A stretch of DNA of 64,000 bases from Streptomyces taklimakanensis (lineage in GTDB: Bacteria > Actinomycetota > Actinomycetes > Streptomycetales > Streptomycetaceae): assembly GCF_009709575.1 (NCBI RefSeq), contig NZ_WIXO01000001.1, positions 496,001-560,000 of the forward strand. Direction: 5' to 3'. Positions 8,213 through 16,624 of the stretch are shown piece after piece (position 1 is the first letter of the stretch; each line of letters begins with the position of its first letter). A program made the position numbers and the translations under genes. The notes below the pieces were generated by a model. It did not search any database, was not told where the DNA came from, and saw only the letters and a list, made by a program, of their open reading frames with translations.

Positions 8213-9659
8213 GGCGACGACCGACGCGCGGGCCCGGGGCGCGGGAGCCGCGACCGCGGGCGACCCCGGAGGAGGCGCGGGCCCGCCGGCCGGCGGGGGA
8301 CGACGCCCCCTGCTGGTCTACGCCGTCGCGACCGTCTCCGCGCTCGGCGGGCTGTTGTTCGGGTACGACACCGGCATCATCTCCGGCGCCCTGCTGTACC
8401 TGCGGGAGGACTTCCAGCTCTCCTCCCGGGAGCAGGAGATCGTGGTCAGCGTCATCCTCGTGGGCGCCATGGTCGGCGCCCTGCTCGCGGGGAGGCTGTC
8501 GCAGCGGTACGGCCGCCGCAAGGTGGTGATGGCCGTCGCCGTGGTCTTCGGGGTCGGTGCCGTGGCCGCCGCCGCGGCGCCCGACACGCTCACCCTGATC
8601 CTCGCACGCTTCGTGCTGGGGCTGGCCGTGGGCGGTGCGTCGAACATGGTGCCCGTCTACATCGCCGAGATGGCGCCCCCGGAGATCCGGGGGCGGTTGA
8701 TGGTCCTGTTCCAGCTCATGGTCGCGATCGGTCAGCTCGTCTCGTACCTGTGCGGGTGGGCCCTGGCGGGCAGCGGCGGCTGGCGGACGATGTTCGGGCT
8801 GGCCGTCATCCCGGCCGTCGTCCTGGTCTTCGGCATGGCGATGCTGCCCGAGAGCCCCCGCTGGCTGGTCGAGCACGGGCACCGGGAGAGGGCGCGCTCC
8901 GTCCTGGAGCGGCTGCGGAGGCCCGGCGAGGACGTCGACGCCGAAATCGAGGACATCGCGGCGGTCAGCCGCGGCGAGGGCCGCGGCGGCTGGCGGGAAC
9001 TGCGCCGGCCGTGGGTGCGCCCGGCGCTGGTCGTCGCGATCGGCATCGCGGCGTTCTCCCAACTGACGGGCATCAACGCGATCGTCTACTACGCCCCGAC
9101 CGTCCTGGCGGACGCGGGCTTCGGCGACTCGGTGGCGCTGCTGACCGGCATCGGCATCGGGGTGATGCTGGTCGTCGCCGGTGTCGCGGGGGCGATCCTG
9201 GTCGACAAGGCGGGCCGGCGCCGCACGATGCTGTGGTTCCTGCCCGGCTCCGGGTTGGCGATGGCCGTCCTCGCCGCCGCCTTCCTCGGCGGTGACGGCT
9301 CGGCCCTCCAGCGCTGGACCGTGATCCTCTCCCTGTTCGCCTACATCCTCTTCAACGGCATCGGGATGCAGGCGGTGGTCTGGCTCATCGGTCCGGAGGT
9401 CCTCCCCCTGGCCGTGCGGGGCCCGGCGACGAGCCTGGCGACGCTCTCGGTGTGGGGCTTCGACCTGTTGATCGCGGTCACCGCGCTGACCGCCATCAAC
9501 AGCATCGGACGCAGCGGCACGTTCTTCCTCTACGCGCTGATGAACGTGGCCTGCATCGTCTTCGTGGTGCGCAAGGTGCCCGAGACCCGGGGCCGGAGCC
9601 TGGAGGAGATCGAGCGGTCGCTCGCGGGCCCCGGAGCCCGGACGGCCGCCACGCGCTGA
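8205..9659 (+). CDS. MFS sugar porter
   Basis: Sugar:proton symporter of 484 residues with the sugar-porter signatures in order: GGLLFGYDTGIISGAL in TM1, RLSQRYGRRK after TM2, PESPRWLVEHG before the central loop, QLTGINAIVYYAPTVL in TM7, and PETRGRSLEEIE after TM12. The first 33 residues are a Gly/Ala-rich cytosolic tail. It overlaps the upstream dioxygenase gene by 8 nt and lacks a strong ribosome binding site of its own, fitting coupled translation. Probably controlled by the divergent LacI regulator. Confidence 0.92.
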   Translation: MPEATTDARARGAGAATAGDPGGGAGPPAGGGRRPLLVYAVATVSALGGLLFGYDTGIISGALLYLREDFQLSSREQEIVVSVILVGAMVGALLAGRLSQRYGRRKVVMAVAVVFGVGAVAAAAAPDTLTLILARFVLGLAVGGASNMVPVYIAEMAPPEIRGRLMVLFQLMVAIGQLVSYLCGWALAGSGGWRTMFGLAVIPAVVLVFGMAMLPESPRWLVEHGHRERARSVLERLRRPGEDVDAEIEDIAAVSRGEGRGGWRELRRPWVRPALVVAIGIAAFSQLTGINAIVYYAPTVLADAGFGDSVALLTGIGIGVMLVVAGVAGAILVDKAGRRRTMLWFLPGSGLAMAVLAAAFLGGDGSALQRWTVILSLFAYILFNGIGMQAVVWLIGPEVLPLAVRGPATSLATLSVWGFDLLIAVTALTAINSIGRSGTFFLYALMNVACIVFVVRKVPETRGRSLEEIERSLAGPGARTAATR

Positions 9660-9699
9660 CCGCCCCGTCCCCTCCCGAATCCGCCGCCGAACCGCCGCC

Positions 9700-9724
9700 G
9701 GGCCGCCGCGTCCGGCGGCGGCCC
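9700..9724 (+). terminator. Hairpin after the sugar porter
   Basis: 10-bp perfect GC stem (9700-9709 with 9715-9724, 5-nt loop) 41 bp after the porter stop codon and well before the next gene. Confidence 0.6.
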
Positions 9725-9881
9725 GCGTTCCGCCCCCGTCCGGCGGAGCCGGACCAGCGGCGCGGACCGGGGCCCCGGGCGGCTCCGTTCGGCCCAACCG
9801 GTCCCCCCGTCCGGTAGGCCACCGTCCGAAGCCTGGAAGACTCTACGAGTCACCAGTGGTCGGGCACGAACGGGGAGAGTC

Positions 9882-11651
9882 GTGGCAACGAACGACAGCG
9901 GCGACGGTCGGCAGAGGCACCGGTGGAACCCCCGGCCCCCCGGGAGACTGCGCCGTGCGGCCGCGCTCCTGCGCCGCTCGCGCTTCTCCCGGGACCGCCT
10001 GGCGTGGCTCAACCGGGCGAGCACCGTGATCGGCACCACGCTCGATCTGGAGAGGACCGCGCAGGAGCTGGCCGACTTCACCGTCCCCCGACTGGCGGAC
10101 GGCGCGGCCGTCGACCTGCTGGAGTCCGTGCTGCGCGGCGAGGGAGGCGCCCGGTGGGCGGGCACCGGGGCGCCCGTCACCCGCGCCGTCGCGGTCTCCT
10201 CCGTGCCCGAGCTGGAGAACCTGGAGCCGGACGAGCCCGGCGAACTCTCCGTCCATCCCCGGACCCTGATCACCGTCCACTGCCTGCGGGCCCGGGAACC
10301 GGTGCTCCTCGGCCGGATGAGGCGCGACGACTACGCGCGGGTGGCCCCGACCGCCGGCGCGGCGGAGGCGATGCGCCGGGCGGGGGTGCACAGCTACATG
10401 GCCGTGCCGCTGGTCGCCCGCGGCGTCCTGCTCGGGGTCGCCGACTTCGTCCGCGGCCCCGGGAGCCCCCCGTTCACCCGCTCCGACGTCGAGTTGGCCA
10501 CGGAACTCGCCTCCAAGGCGGCCGTCTTCATCGACAACGCCCGCCTCTACGGGCGCGAGCGCGAACACGTCCTGTCCCTCCAGCGCAGCCTGCTGCCCCG
10601 GGCCACGCCCGACACGCCCGGACTGGACGTCTTCACCCACTACACGCCCAGCCCCGACCCGAGCGGGGTGGGGGGCGACTGGTTCGACGTGGTGGCCCTT
10701 CCCGGCGGCCGGACGGCCCTCGTGGTGGGGGACGTCATGGGCCACGGGGTGGCCGCCGCCGCGACCATGGGGCGGCTGCGCACGGTCAGCCGGACGCTGC
10801 TGGCCCTGGACACCGCTCCCGACCGTGTACTGGCCCGGCTGGACCTGGCCGCCCGCGACCTGGAGGACGACCCGGTCGCCACCTGTCTGTGCGCCGTCTA
10901 CGACCCGGCCACCGCGAGCTGCACCCTGGCCGGTGCCGGACACATGCCGCCCCTGCTGGTGGACACCGCCGGCGAGGTCTCCCGCGTCGAGGTGCCCGCC
11001 GGGGCGCCCCTGGGCGCCGGGGTGATCCCCTACGACCCCGTCACCGTGCCGGTGGCGGCCGGGCAGCGACTCGTGCTGTACACCGACGGCCTGGTCAAGA
11101 CGCGCGGCGGTGACATCGAGGCGCAGGTGCGGCGGCTGGCCGAGGCCGCCCCGGCGATGGTGGAGCGCCTGTCGGCCTCCCACGAGCCGGCGGGGATCCC
11201 GTTGGGGGACGCGGACCGCATCGACGAGTCCGTCCTGCTGGTGGCCGCCGGTGAGGAGCTGCCGGAGGGCACCGACCTGTGCGTGTGGTCCCTGCCGCCG
11301 GACGGGACCGCCGCGGCCGCCGCGCGCTCCCTGGTCACCGAACGGCTCGGCCGCTGGGACCTGGCGGAACTGGCCGACGTCGCCGAGCTGATCGTCAGCG
11401 AACTGGTCGGCAACGCGCTGCGGTACGGCGGCGGCCCCGGACAGCTGCGGCTGATGCGGGGCGACCGGCTCACACTGGAGGTGTCCGACACCGGCCCCGA
11501 CCTGCCGCAGATCCAGCACGCGCGGCTCAGTGACGAGGGCGGCCGGGGGCTGCAGTTGGTCAACATGCTCAGCCGCCGGTGGGGGTCGTGCCGGACGCCC
11601 GACGGCAAGGTGGTCTGGGCCGAGCAGGACATTCCCCGGGCGCTCTCCTGA
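9882..11651 (+). CDS. GAF-SpoIIE phosphatase-anti-sigma ATPase fusion
   Basis: Cytosolic regulator of 589 residues with three modules: GAF-like sensor (about 40-225), PP2C/SpoIIE serine phosphatase (about 230-455) and RsbW-type HATPase (about 465-585). The phosphatase carries GGDWFDVV (Asp266), VVGDVMGHG (Asp284) and LVLYTDGLV (Asp402); the last metal motif reads IDESVLLV where DDVALLV is usual, so one acidic ligand is substituted. The ATPase has the N box SELVGNALRYG and GGRGLQLV. Such proteins switch anti-sigma-factor antagonists in stress partner-switching networks. GTG start, preceded by GGGGAGAG. No sigma or antagonist gene is adjacent. Confidence 0.9.
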   Translation: MATNDSGDGRQRHRWNPRPPGRLRRAAALLRRSRFSRDRLAWLNRASTVIGTTLDLERTAQELADFTVPRLADGAAVDLLESVLRGEGGARWAGTGAPVTRAVAVSSVPELENLEPDEPGELSVHPRTLITVHCLRAREPVLLGRMRRDDYARVAPTAGAAEAMRRAGVHSYMAVPLVARGVLLGVADFVRGPGSPPFTRSDVELATELASKAAVFIDNARLYGREREHVLSLQRSLLPRATPDTPGLDVFTHYTPSPDPSGVGGDWFDVVALPGGRTALVVGDVMGHGVAAAATMGRLRTVSRTLLALDTAPDRVLARLDLAARDLEDDPVATCLCAVYDPATASCTLAGAGHMPPLLVDTAGEVSRVEVPAGAPLGAGVIPYDPVTVPVAAGQRLVLYTDGLVKTRGGDIEAQVRRLAEAAPAMVERLSASHEPAGIPLGDADRIDESVLLVAAGEELPEGTDLCVWSLPPDGTAAAAARSLVTERLGRWDLAELADVAELIVSELVGNALRYGGGPGQLRLMRGDRLTLEVSDTGPDLPQIQHARLSDEGGRGLQLVNMLSRRWGSCRTPDGKVVWAEQDIPRALS

Positions 11652-11686
11652 GGCCGTGCGCCGCCGGCGGCGTCGGGCCACCTCGG

Positions 11687-12787
11687 TCAGTAGGGGTGCG
11701 CGGCGTCCCGGCGGGCGGGGTCGAGGAGGTGCTCCAGGGAGCGGGGGAAGCTGATCCGCTCCGGGTCCCCGTCGGAGGTGTAGCGCTCGGCCCCTCCGTC
11801 GCGGAGTCTGTCCAGCCAGGCCGTCGAACCGTAGGGGGCGCCCGGTCCGGCCGGGGCCTGGGATCGGATGCGGGGGATCGCCCCGGGCTCGAAGTCGGTG
11901 GAGTGGGGCGAGGGGGCGGGGCCGGCGCCCGCCAGGTAGACGCCCTGGTGCCGGTAGCCCACCCCGGCGTACTCCCCGGCGGCGGCGAGCCGGCCGGGGC
12001 GGGGCATGGCGCCGTAGGGCAGGGCCATCGACACCACGGGCACGTCGGGCAGGACCTTGTGGACCGCCCATCGGCAGGCGGCGATGTCCCACCGGACCAT
12101 CTCCTCGTGGGCTTCGCTCAGGAGGGTGTGCCGCAGGGTGTGGTTGCCGATCTCGAACCCGTGGTCGTGGAGCCAGCGGAGGGTCCGGCGTCCGCCGGGG
12201 TCGTCGAAGGGGTCCTCGTTGACGAAGAAGGTCGCCACGGGACGGAATCCGGGGTGGCGCCGGGCCACGTCGAGGAGGATGCCGACGGCGGTGTCGGGAT
12301 CGGGCCGGCCGTCCGCGTCCAGTCGGAACTGGCTGGGGGCCGAGTCGTCGAAGGTGAGCACCACCGGGTGTGTTCCGGCGGGTATGTCGATCCTGCCGTC
12401 GGTGAACTCCCGAGCGGTGATCGGCACGTACCCCTCCCGCGCCAGCCGTTCCAGCTCCGCGCGGAAGTCCCGCGGAGTGCGGTCGTCGACGCTCGTGGCC
12501 CCCGCCACGATCCGGTGGTACATCAACACCGGCACCACCCCCAGTTCGTTGGCCCCCACCGCCGCCGGGGCGGGGCCGGCGGGGCCGCGTCCTTCCTCGT
12601 CCCGCCGCCGGGGGGCGTCGCGTTCCTCGGACGCGTCCGGCCCCGCCGGGACCGTCAGTTCCTTCCGGTCCCCCGGCGCGGCGGCGTCGGCCGGCCGGGG
12701 ATGTTGGGAGCCGGCCGCGGAGCAGCCGGCGATGAGTATCGCGGCCACCATCAGGGCCGCGCGGTCGCCTCGGGGACGTCGACGCAT
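11687..12787 (-). CDS. Polysaccharide deacetylase lipoprotein
   Basis: Predicted lipoprotein of 366 residues: Arg-rich n-region, hydrophobic segment and lipobox LIAGC (Cys22), then a charged low-complexity linker to about residue 80. The NodB-type carbohydrate esterase 4 domain shows VLMYHRI, TFDDS (Asp147-Asp148) and the metal pair GNHTLRH (His216, His220), followed by LPYGAM. It should remove acetyl groups from chitin-like polymers or peptidoglycan outside the cell. The ATG has GGAGAG just upstream; a longer frame exists but lacks a signal sequence. It converges on the phosphatase gene, 35 bp apart. Confidence 0.88.
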   Translation of the reverse strand: MRRRPRGDRAALMVAAILIAGCSAAGSQHPRPADAAAPGDRKELTVPAGPDASEERDAPRRRDEEGRGPAGPAPAAVGANELGVVPVLMYHRIVAGATSVDDRTPRDFRAELERLAREGYVPITAREFTDGRIDIPAGTHPVVLTFDDSAPSQFRLDADGRPDPDTAVGILLDVARRHPGFRPVATFFVNEDPFDDPGGRRTLRWLHDHGFEIGNHTLRHTLLSEAHEEMVRWDIAACRWAVHKVLPDVPVVSMALPYGAMPRPGRLAAAGEYAGVGYRHQGVYLAGAGPAPSPHSTDFEPGAIPRIRSQAPAGPGAPYGSTAWLDRLRDGGAERYTSDGDPERISFPRSLEHLLDPARRDAAHPY

Positions 12788-12963
12788 GGTGCTCTCCGGG
12801 GGTCGGGGGCGGACACCGGCGGTGGCCGGGCCGTCACCCTCAGGCTCCGGTACGGGCACGTCCTTCTCGCGTCGCGTTGGGCCGAACGGCGGAGCGCGAC
12901 GCGTCCGCTCCCCGGGGGCCGCCCGCGGGCACGCCCCGAAACGCCCCGGCGGTCGGGCCGGAC

Positions 12964-12993
12964 GGGGCGGGGCGGGTCGGGTCGGGTCGGGTC
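12964..12993 (+). repeat. G-rich pentamer tandem repeat
   Basis: Six pentamers, two GGGGC followed by four GGGTC, directly beyond the stop codon of the universal stress protein gene. The G-runs on the plus strand could form a G-quadruplex; the transcript of the neighbouring minus-strand gene would carry the C-rich copy. Confidence 0.8.
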
Positions 12994-12997
12994 GGAG

Positions 12998-13921
12998 TCA
13001 GTCGAAGGGGACGACGGCGACCGGCGACGCGGCGTGGTGCATGACCGCGTGGGCCACCGGGCCGATGTGGAAACCCAGCGGGGAGCGGCGGCCACGGCGG
13101 CCGACGACCAGCAGGGCGGCGCCCTCGGAGGCCTCCGTCAGCAGGCGGGACGGCCGGCCGGCCACGGCCCGCGCCCTCACCTCCACGTTCGGGTACTTCT
13201 CCCGCCATCCGCGCAGCGTGTCGCCCAGCACCCGGGCGCTCTCCTCGGCCAGCTCGCCGGCCATGCGGGGATCGACGGCCACGGGGTCGATGCCGTAGAC
13301 CAGTGGCGGGTTCCAGCCGTGGACGACCTTCAGCGGGGCTCCACGGCGGGCCGCGGCGTCGAAGGCGAACTCGATCACCTCGTCGCACTCGCGGTACAGC
13401 TCCAGCCCCAGGACGACCTCGCGCCGCGTCGCCTCCCCGCCGCCGCCGTCGCCGCCGCCGTCGCCGTCCGCGCCGGTGTCCTTCCCCTCGTCCCCTCCGG
13501 CGGCCCCGGCCCGCACCAGCACCACCGGGCAGGCGACGCGGGCCACGGTGGCCAGGCCGACGGAGCCGACCAGGAAGCCGGCGATGGGGCCCAGCCCCCG
13601 GGAGCCGACGACCAGCACCCCGGCCTGCTCGGCGGCGGAGACCAGCACCTCGGCCGGACGGCCGGTGAGCTGGTCGGTGGTGATCTCCAGCTCCGGATAC
13701 CGGCCGGTCAGTCCGTCGGCCACACCGCGCGGGATCCGCTGGGCCCAGTGCCGCCGGGTCTCCTCGTCGGCGACGGAGTCCGGCGGGCCGAACGGGTCGG
13801 GCTCCCGCACGTGCACCAGACGCAGCGGAGCCTTCCGGCTCAGCGCCTCACGGGCCGCCCAGTCGGCCGCGGCCAGACTCTCGGCCGATCCGTCCACGCC
13901 CACGGTGACCGTACGGACCAT
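12998..13921 (-). CDS. Tandem universal stress protein (two UspA domains)
   Basis: 307-residue UspA protein. Domain 1 (1-137) has VTVGVDGSAESLAAADWAAR and the ATP-binding VVGSRGLGPIAGFLVGSVG; a Gly/Asp/Glu-rich linker follows (about 138-165); domain 2 has LLVVGRRGRRSPLGFHIGPV, in which the ATP loop keeps its glycines although S/T after the last Gly is replaced by Pro. GGAGG precedes the ATG by 6 nt. It is divergent from a cyclic-nucleotide-binding-domain protein, a pairing common in actinomycete hypoxia/dormancy clusters. Confidence 0.92.
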   Translation of the reverse strand: MVRTVTVGVDGSAESLAAADWAAREALSRKAPLRLVHVREPDPFGPPDSVADEETRRHWAQRIPRGVADGLTGRYPELEITTDQLTGRPAEVLVSAAEQAGVLVVGSRGLGPIAGFLVGSVGLATVARVACPVVLVRAGAAGGDEGKDTGADGDGGGDGGGGEATRREVVLGLELYRECDEVIEFAFDAAARRGAPLKVVHGWNPPLVYGIDPVAVDPRMAGELAEESARVLGDTLRGWREKYPNVEVRARAVAGRPSRLLTEASEGAALLVVGRRGRRSPLGFHIGPVAHAVMHHAASPVAVVPFD

Positions 13922-14166
13922 CGCGCACCTCCGTGCTGCTCGGGCGGCACGCCGCCGCCTCACGTCTCCCGACTGCTCCGGATACCCGTGATCGGTACGG
14001 GCAGTGGTCCCGGCCCGGGATCGGCCGGCGCGGCGACGGCGGCGGTGGAACCCCCGCCCGTTCCGCGGCGCAGGAGTACAACGGAGGAGAGGAGTGGTGG
14101 CGGACGCCACGGCACCGGCCGGACGCGGACGCCCCGCGCACAGCCCCGTTCCGAGGGAGGACCGCC

Positions 14167-14628
14167 ATGATCGCCGCCCCCACGAACCTGTTCAGTGCCC
14201 TGCCGCCCGGTGGGCGCGAGCGGCTGTTGGAGTTCGCCCGCGAGGCGTCCTTCCCGGCCGGCGAGCGCATCTCCGAGGAGGGCCGTCGCACCGACCGGTT
14301 CTGGGTGATCCGCACCGGGTCGGTCACCCTCGACATGCGGATTCCCGGCCGCCGCCCCGTCGTGGTGGAGACCCTCTCCCACGGGGACCTGCTGGGGTGG
14401 TCCTGGCTGTTCCCGCCCTACACCTGGCACCTGGGTGCCGAGGCGCTCAGTCCGGTGCGCGCGCTGGAGTTCGACGCCGCCAAGGTGAGGGAGCTGTGTG
14501 AGGCCGACGCGGTGCTGGGACGTGCGATCGCCGTGCGGGTGGCCGAGATCGTGGCACACCGGCTGCAGAACGCCCGCACCCGGCTGCTGGACCTGTACGC
14601 GCCCTACGGCAGCGGGCCGCTGCCGTGA
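14167..14628 (+). CDS. Stand-alone cyclic-nucleotide-binding-domain (Crp-like) protein
   Basis: 153 residues, a single cNMP-binding beta-roll (FPAGERISEEGRRTDRFWVI, SHGDLLGWSWLFPP) followed by the long helix AIAVRVAEIVAHRLQNARTR and no DNA-binding domain, so it is not a complete Crp/Fnr regulator. AGGGAGG precedes the ATG by 6 nt. It is divergent from the tandem Usp gene and may sense redox or nucleotide state together with it (inference). Confidence 0.85.
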   Translation: MIAAPTNLFSALPPGGRERLLEFAREASFPAGERISEEGRRTDRFWVIRTGSVTLDMRIPGRRPVVVETLSHGDLLGWSWLFPPYTWHLGAEALSPVRALEFDAAKVRELCEADAVLGRAIAVRVAEIVAHRLQNARTRLLDLYAPYGSGPLP

Positions 14629-14687
14629 CGGGCCGCCGTGGGAGGTGACGTGCCCTCGGCACGGCGGACCCCGCCCGGACCCGGCCG

Positions 14688-15062
14688 TCAGTCCAGCCGG
14701 ACGGTGAGCAGGACCAGGGAGTCGGCCTCCGCCGTCAGACGGTGCCGCTCCCCCGGGATGGCGATCAGTTCCCGAGGCTCCAGCCTCCAGGACCGATCGA
14801 CGGTGCTCAGCGACACGCGTCCGGTCAGGCAGAGGAGGGTCGCGGCGCCGGGGGCCCGGTGTTCGGCCAGGCCACGCCCCTCCTTCAGGGCCATCAGGGT
14901 CACGCTGAGGCCCGGCACCTCCACGACGGTCTGGCTCGCCCTCCCCGCTTCGGCCACCTCGGCCTCGGCCAGCAGCCACTCCCCCTGGGCCGGCAGGCCC
15001 ACGACCTCGCCGGCCGGGTGCTTCTCGCGGTCCGGCTCGGGACCGCCTTGTGGAGTGATCAT
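14688..15062 (-). CDS. Small cupin-fold protein
   Basis: 124-residue protein whose C-terminal half (APGAATLLCLTGRVSLST, ELIAIPGERHRLTA) is a short cupin/RmlC-like beta-barrel. Few metal-binding His residues are left, so it may bind a ligand without catalysis. ATG preceded by GGGAG at 8 nt. It is divergent from a LysR gene and may be its target (inference). Confidence 0.65.
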   Translation of the reverse strand: MITPQGGPEPDREKHPAGEVVGLPAQGEWLLAEAEVAEAGRASQTVVEVPGLSVTLMALKEGRGLAEHRAPGAATLLCLTGRVSLSTVDRSWRLEPRELIAIPGERHRLTAEADSLVLLTVRLD

Positions 15063-15442
15063 CGGACACGCTCCCATCCGTGCCGGGGCGCCCGCGCGCC
15101 CAGCCGTTCGTCCCGGTCGCGGTAGACGACATGGAGACGGGTGGGGTACCCCGGCGGCGCGGCCGGCATGTGCACCGACCGGGTGAAGGGCCGGGCGAGG
15201 ACAGGATCGACACACCGGGGGCGCCCGTCCCCCCGACCGCCCGGGGCGACGGCAGGGCCGTGCGGGGCGGCGAACGCGGAGGGGGACGTCGCGCCGCAGG
15301 ACCGGGGGAAAGGCGACGGAGACGACATGCCGCCCGACATGGTGCCGGAGCCCCGACCCACCGCCACCGCCGGAGCAATGGTCCGTACCAATGCTCCGCC
15401 GATGTATTGCCCGACGGACGGAGGCGGCCCAAGCTGTCCGCC
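15063..15442. other. Intergenic region between cupin and LysR genes
   Basis: 380 bp without a convincing gene; short frames here have the Arg/Pro-rich composition of shadow frames. Near the LysR start it holds CAAT-N13-ATTG and a TGGTCCGTACCA-type imperfect repeat, which could be the LysR binding region, but the match is weak. No RNA gene seen. Confidence 0.5.
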
Positions 15443-16432
15443 ATGGACCTGGAACTGCGGCACCTGAAGACGATCCGGGCGATCGCGGACGCGGGCAGTC
15501 TCACCCGGGCCGCCATGGCGCTGGGGTTGGCCCAGCCGGCGCTCAGCACCCAACTGAAGCGGATCGAACGAACCCTGGGGGGACCGCTGTTCACCCGGGG
15601 ACGGCACGGGGTGCGGCCGACCGCGCTCGGCGAACTGGTGCTGGACCGGGCCGGCGTGCTGCTGCCCGCGGCCCGTGAACTCCAGGAGGAGGCCGTGCGG
15701 TTCGCCCGGGCATGGGACGGCATGCCGCGCTTCCGACTCGGTGGTACACACGGGCCGTTGTTGGGTGGCCTGGTGGACCGGCTGGCGGCGTCCCACCCGG
15801 GGGTCGCGGTGACCACGCGCACCTCCTGGTCGGAGCGGGAGATCGCCGCGTTGGTGGTCGAGGGCCGGGTGGACTTCGCGCTGGTCGGCGCCTGCGGGGA
15901 GAGTCCGCCGCCCGCGGCGGACCGACTGGTGTGGCGGGAGATCGCGGTCGACCCGGTGTTCGTGATGCTGGGCCGGGACCACCCGCTGGCCGACCGGAAC
16001 CAGGTGGAGCTGGGGCAGTTGGCGGAGGAGTCCTGGACGGACGTGCCGGGAGACGGCTGTTTCGCGGACTGCTTCGCCGCCGCCTGCGCCCGCTCCGGGT
16101 TCACCCCCGTCCGCGTCTACGAGACCGACACCGCCTCGTGCGTCCACCTGGTGCAGGTGGGACGTGCGGTCGGGTTGTGCCGTGCGACGTTCCCGCCGAC
16201 GCCCGGCCTGGTGACCCGCCCGCTGGCCGGCGCGCCCCTGCGCTGGCGGCACCTGATCGGTTGGCACCCGGGGGCGCCCGCCGCGGGAGTGGCCACGTCC
16301 GTGGTCGGACACGCCCGCGCGGCACACACCGAAGCCGCCGCGCGCAGCACGAGTTACACCCGGTGGTTGGCGGAACACCCCGGTTTCGGCGCGGTGCCCC
16401 CGACCGCGATCGGATGCCACGACTCCGTCTGA
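15443..16432 (+). CDS. LysR-family transcriptional regulator
   Basis: 329-residue LysR protein. N-terminal winged helix with the classic LRHLKTIRAIADAGSLTRAA and LAQPALSTQLKRIERTLGG; substrate-binding domain beginning near residue 95 and containing FVMLGRDHPLAD. No Shine-Dalgarno before the ATG. It is divergent from the cupin protein; LysR regulators usually control the divergent gene. Effector unknown. It is related to the snpR-type protein near 43 kb (both start with the same M/V-(D/E)-L-(E/D)-(L/V)-R-H-L pattern). Confidence 0.9.
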   Translation: MDLELRHLKTIRAIADAGSLTRAAMALGLAQPALSTQLKRIERTLGGPLFTRGRHGVRPTALGELVLDRAGVLLPAARELQEEAVRFARAWDGMPRFRLGGTHGPLLGGLVDRLAASHPGVAVTTRTSWSEREIAALVVEGRVDFALVGACGESPPPAADRLVWREIAVDPVFVMLGRDHPLADRNQVELGQLAEESWTDVPGDGCFADCFAAACARSGFTPVRVYETDTASCVHLVQVGRAVGLCRATFPPTPGLVTRPLAGAPLRWRHLIGWHPGAPAAGVATSVVGHARAAHTEAAARSTSYTRWLAEHPGFGAVPPTAIGCHDSV

Positions 16433-16624
16433 TCCGCGGAACTCCCGTCCCACGCCCGGAGGGGCACAAGTCCCGCCGGAGAGCGGAGCGGAGAGACAGG
16501 GGACCGTTCCGCTGGTCAGGGGGTAGACCCCCGGAAGGAAACGGACCACCGGTGCCGCCTCCGACGGCGCCTCCCGCCGTCCGCTACAGTCCGTCCACCT
16601 GGGAAGTGCCACGAGAGGGCGGAA

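Noticed and set aside
11579..14170. Plus-strand open frame of 863 codons
   Set aside because: Antisense to the polysaccharide deacetylase and Usp genes, no recognisable domain.
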